From positions 434,001-498,000 of the forward strand of contig JANVFP010000015.1 of NCBI GenBank assembly GCA_027919835.1: a stretch of 64,000 bases of DNA. Reading direction: 5' to 3'. The position numbers and the translations under genes are program-made. Positions 61,015-64,000 of the stretch are shown piece by piece. Every line of letters begins with the position of its first letter. The stretch's first letter is position 1. The notes below the pieces were generated by a model. It ran no database searches and was not told the origin of the DNA. It saw only the letters and a program-made list of their open reading frames with translations. The DNA comes from Lentinula raphanica. Taxonomy: Eukaryota; Basidiomycota; Agaricomycetes; Agaricales; Omphalotaceae.

Positions 61015-64000
61015 TCAATTTTTGAAGAATATGCGACGTAATCGTGCCACATCCTTTGGCGGGTTGATCTGAGTCGATAAGGTGGTAGAGGGTACTCCAC
61101 TCGCATATTCGTCGTAGTCATTGTCTTGGGGAGCTATCCGCGACTTTTGCATCTTGAACAACTATCAGCGAATGCTGTACACCTAATTAGGCACAGAACA
61201 AACCTCGTCATCCATAATGTATTTGGTTAGAAGTAGATTGCTGATATATAGTCGTTCAGGAAAGTTATAGTCCGTTGTAGATCTACACTGTGCTTGACAC
61301 TGCGTGGTGCTTGTGATAAACCGACCAATCATGTTGAATTTGCCCCAATGTATCTTTGTCGGATCGTCGGATTTGGAGTCGTCGTTACCTTCATGTGCAC
61401 GAATCAAATCCGACATATGCACTTCCCTGTGAGAGGCATCAGAAAGGTAAAACGTCATGAGAAACGATCGAGAGCTCACAATGCAGGAATCGTTGCTCCT
61501 TTCGTGTTCCGCAAAGCCATTCGATACGCTCGATGAGCTCGAATTGCTTGAAGAAGAACGTCCCAAGATCGAAGCGCCTTGGCTGAATCAGGAGCACGTT
61601 GTTTGAATTTTTCCATAGTCAGATCACCGGGAAAAGTAGAATTGTTGATCCCTGCAACGACGGCTCGTAATGCGGAGTAGTTGTTCATACCACGAAGCTT
61701 TTGAGCAACGTCAACGAATTTCTCAATCTGCCTAGCCCTATCTCTAGGTCTGTCATGGCATAGAATGAGAGAAACAACCCTGAAAGCATATTTGAGAAGA
61801 TAATTTAGTACAACAGAAGAGATTCATACCAATCTCCGAGATGGTTAGAAAACGTGTTGAAGCGAACGATTGTATTCGTTTCGGGATCCTTTTTCCCAGA
61901 TACAAAGGTGAAGTGAAGCCAATGTCTCGGCTGGGGTTCAAGAAGATTAGCCAGAGTGAGATCGCAGATGTAGACGAACGAACCTCGATATCTAGGAACA
62001 ATTGTTTTTCGATCCTGGTGATCTCCTGGGCTATTTCCTCCGAGTCGAGCATGTGGACCTCATTCGCTAGTTTCACTAATTCCCTTAATTGTTGCTTCGC
62101 TGAGAACTCCGCATTATCGGGCTCTACAGTTCCACCGATAGAGTTTGGGAATAGTACTTTGGCCGTTAGCAAGGGGATACTGGACTTCCTCGAACGCGAA
62201 GGGATGCTCATGGAGGTTTTCCCTTGCTCCACGGGCGGCGAAGAAGGTGGCTTTGCGGCAGACTTGACGCTTTCGTCGTCATCTTCTAGCAAGCTGTATG
62301 AATCGTCGCTGTCAGCAGCATCGTCCACTTTCAGAGCCCAAGCGCTGTCCCGATCGACCAAAGTAGGTAAGACCTCCAAGAAGGGTAGGAAATCGGATCC
62401 GTAATGTAGAAGGTAGGTTTTCGAGATTATGGACTTAATAAGAGCAGAAAGGGCTCCAGCGGTACCGCGAACAGCGAAATCGTAAGGATAATCTCGGATC
62501 CAAACCTCCAACAGGTGACAGATTCTATCGGCGCGTTGAATGAATAGAGTTTGCAAGAGATATGAAAAGAAGGATGAGGAGACTCACTTCATCTGAGCGA
62601 AGCACGCAAACATGGGATCACCTGAGGGGTTATCGAGTTGGCGCATTCGCTTCTGCATGGCAAGGAGCAAACTACGAGGACTTGCAAATCGCCGGTATGT
62701 CAACAAGAAATGTGTGACGAAGGTTGGATCTATTACAAATGTTATGAATGATAAAACCTGAACATAGGACGAGATACACACCATCACCGCTGACTGCCAA
62801 GAATAGGAGTTTATCTAACAGCTCGTCAAGTGTAGCCCACTGAGCAGGACGCCTACAGGAAAACGATAACATTGATACACTCGGTTGTACCAGGACTAGA
62901 TTACGCACATTTCCTTCTCTTTGTTCTCGACCTTTGAAGGAGGTGAAAAGTCGTTGGCTGGAGAACGGTCAACGGTTGAGTTTCCGTTGGAGTCGTTAGT
63001 TGCAGGAGTCATGGTCTCATTGGTAGAAGGTTGTTGGACTTCGGGGGTGTCGTAACACCTAGATCTCTGTTCATACAGCAAATCACCAGTCGATCGTGCA
63101 CGTGTTGGCGAAGTTGGAACTGAAGTGGTGCGAGATGCAGGGATGGTGGGTAATGAAGACTGGATGACGATTGGGCCAGGAAGCGGAATATGGCTCGTGG
63201 AAGAAGCTGAAGAAGCTGTCGGAGTCGCTGTTCTCGACCCGTCTGGTCGGTCCCATGAGGGTGAGGCAGCAGGTATACCTGGAGAAGCAGGATTTCTATA
63301 GTCTTCAGAATGTCTATTCAAAGTCGGCCCTTCGTCAAGAATCAGTGAACGTCATGACTGGCGATAGCATCAAATTACCGTTTCGCCGTTCCCTGACTAT
63401 AGCTATCAATAGAAAGTCGAACGAACGCTTCATCTTGTCTTTGCCCGCGTCGCTATGATCCACTTCCACCAAGCCTACATCATACTGCGACAAAGTTTCA
63501 CATGCTGAGAGGGGGTCCACTTTCCTCTCTAAGTCGGATTTGCAGGCGAAAACTATGACGGGAATTTGGAGTGAACGGTAAGCGCCTGCAGAGGTAGTAA
63601 AATCATAAATCATGCATTCAGCATACAGCATGAGTGCCATGAGAGAACTCACTGAGTAAGTCTTCCACATTCTTGAAAGAATTCTTATCTGAGGCATCAT
63701 AACAGACTATCACGCCGTCTATTTTGAGTGCTTCTGGAAGAAGATCGAGTGGTGATATAGGTGGCTGAAGCAGCTCAGCCGCGACGTCAACTTCAATGAC
63801 ATGTAGAGGACATTCAGTCCCCTCGTCACGGGTGAATTTTCCAGTGCGACGGGTGTCTGTTCAAGAATGATCAATGCTTGACGAGGGAAGTGAAAGGAAG
63901 GGTCATACGTCGGATAGATGGATGAGGGCCAGCGATGTGACCGCTAGGTTCTGACAGGTTGTTGTTCTTCAAGCCTTTCCGAATCGCAGTAGATTTCCCA
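61015..64000 (-). CDS. Ras guanine-nucleotide exchange factor with N-terminal Ras-like (P-loop) domain, 5' end cut by window edge
   Basis: The visible 5' part starts GKSTAIRKGLKNNNLSEP, a P-loop end, then DGVIVCYDASDKNSFKNVED, AYRSLQIPVIVFACKSDL and KRSFDFLLIAIVRER, a Ras-superfamily-like fold. A Ser/Thr/Pro-rich linker follows (PGIPAASPSWDRPDGS). The RasGEF N domain has FVTHFLLTYRRFASPRSLLL and VWIRDYPYDFAVRGTAGALS. The catalytic CDC25 domain has LVKLANEVHMLDSEEIAQEI, FNTFSNHLGDWVVSLILC, KFVDVAQKLRGMNNYSALRA, VVAGINNSTF and LYISNLLLTKYI. It ends LRRIFFKN, TGA at 61015. The exchanger would act on Ras at membranes. The 5' exons and true start lie beyond 64000. Confidence 0.91.

Overview
This window reads as nuclear DNA of a filamentous basidiomycete, probably an Agaricomycete. 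Genes are dense, lie on both strands and are cut by many introns of about 45-80 nt with GT..AG ends. Many products match conserved basidiomycete families: MPP10, uS3, a Spp1/CFP1-type PHD protein, LSm1, APC4, GPI2, DRS1, eEF1A and a RasGEF. The species cannot be named from sequence alone. Exon joins were inferred by eye from splice signals and reading frames. Outer gene limits are therefore firmer than internal borders.

Layout. 0-4.3 kb: a secreted double-psi beta-barrel protein, an intronless initiator tRNA-Met, a 900-bp foldback element with a target-site duplication, and a small secreted protein. 4.5-10.5 kb, all minus strand: an SRA-YDG protein, a Sec9/SNAP-25 SNARE and the nucleolar protein MPP10. 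10.8-18.2 kb, all plus strand: a coiled-coil protein, a flavin monooxygenase with an NTF2-like front domain, and a SUR7/PalI membrane protein. 18.6-24.4 kb: a WD40 protein and RPS3 on the minus strand, then a Stm1/SERBP1-like protein diverging from RPS3. 25.5-34.5 kb: a COMPASS-type PHD protein, LSM1, a tight divergent pair for bL32m and NDUFA5, and a 3-ketoacyl-CoA thiolase.

34.5-40.3 kb is the most rearranged part. A poly(A)-tailed retroposed insert with a 15-bp target-site duplication sits about 70 bp upstream of a histidine-phosphatase gene. The last exon of that gene is present again downstream as a decayed copy. A secreted coiled-coil protein follows, then a second histidine-phosphatase paralogue that lacks the tail exon. 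40.7-64 kb returns to conserved genes: MEMO1-like, eL32, a PAS-kinase-type kinase, eEF1A, a small membrane protein, APC4, a bZIP factor, GPI2, DRS1, and a RasGEF running off the right edge behind a degenerate Ras-like domain.

Taken together, much of the window serves protein synthesis and mRNA turnover: initiator tRNA, uS3, eL32, bL32m, eEF1A, Stm1-like, MPP10, DRS1 and LSm1. RPS3, eL32 and TEF1 all appear to carry leader introns ending just before the start codon. The accessory material is two mobile insertions, the histidine-phosphatase duplication and four small secreted or membrane proteins without recognised function. No CRISPR, phage or prokaryotic system is present.
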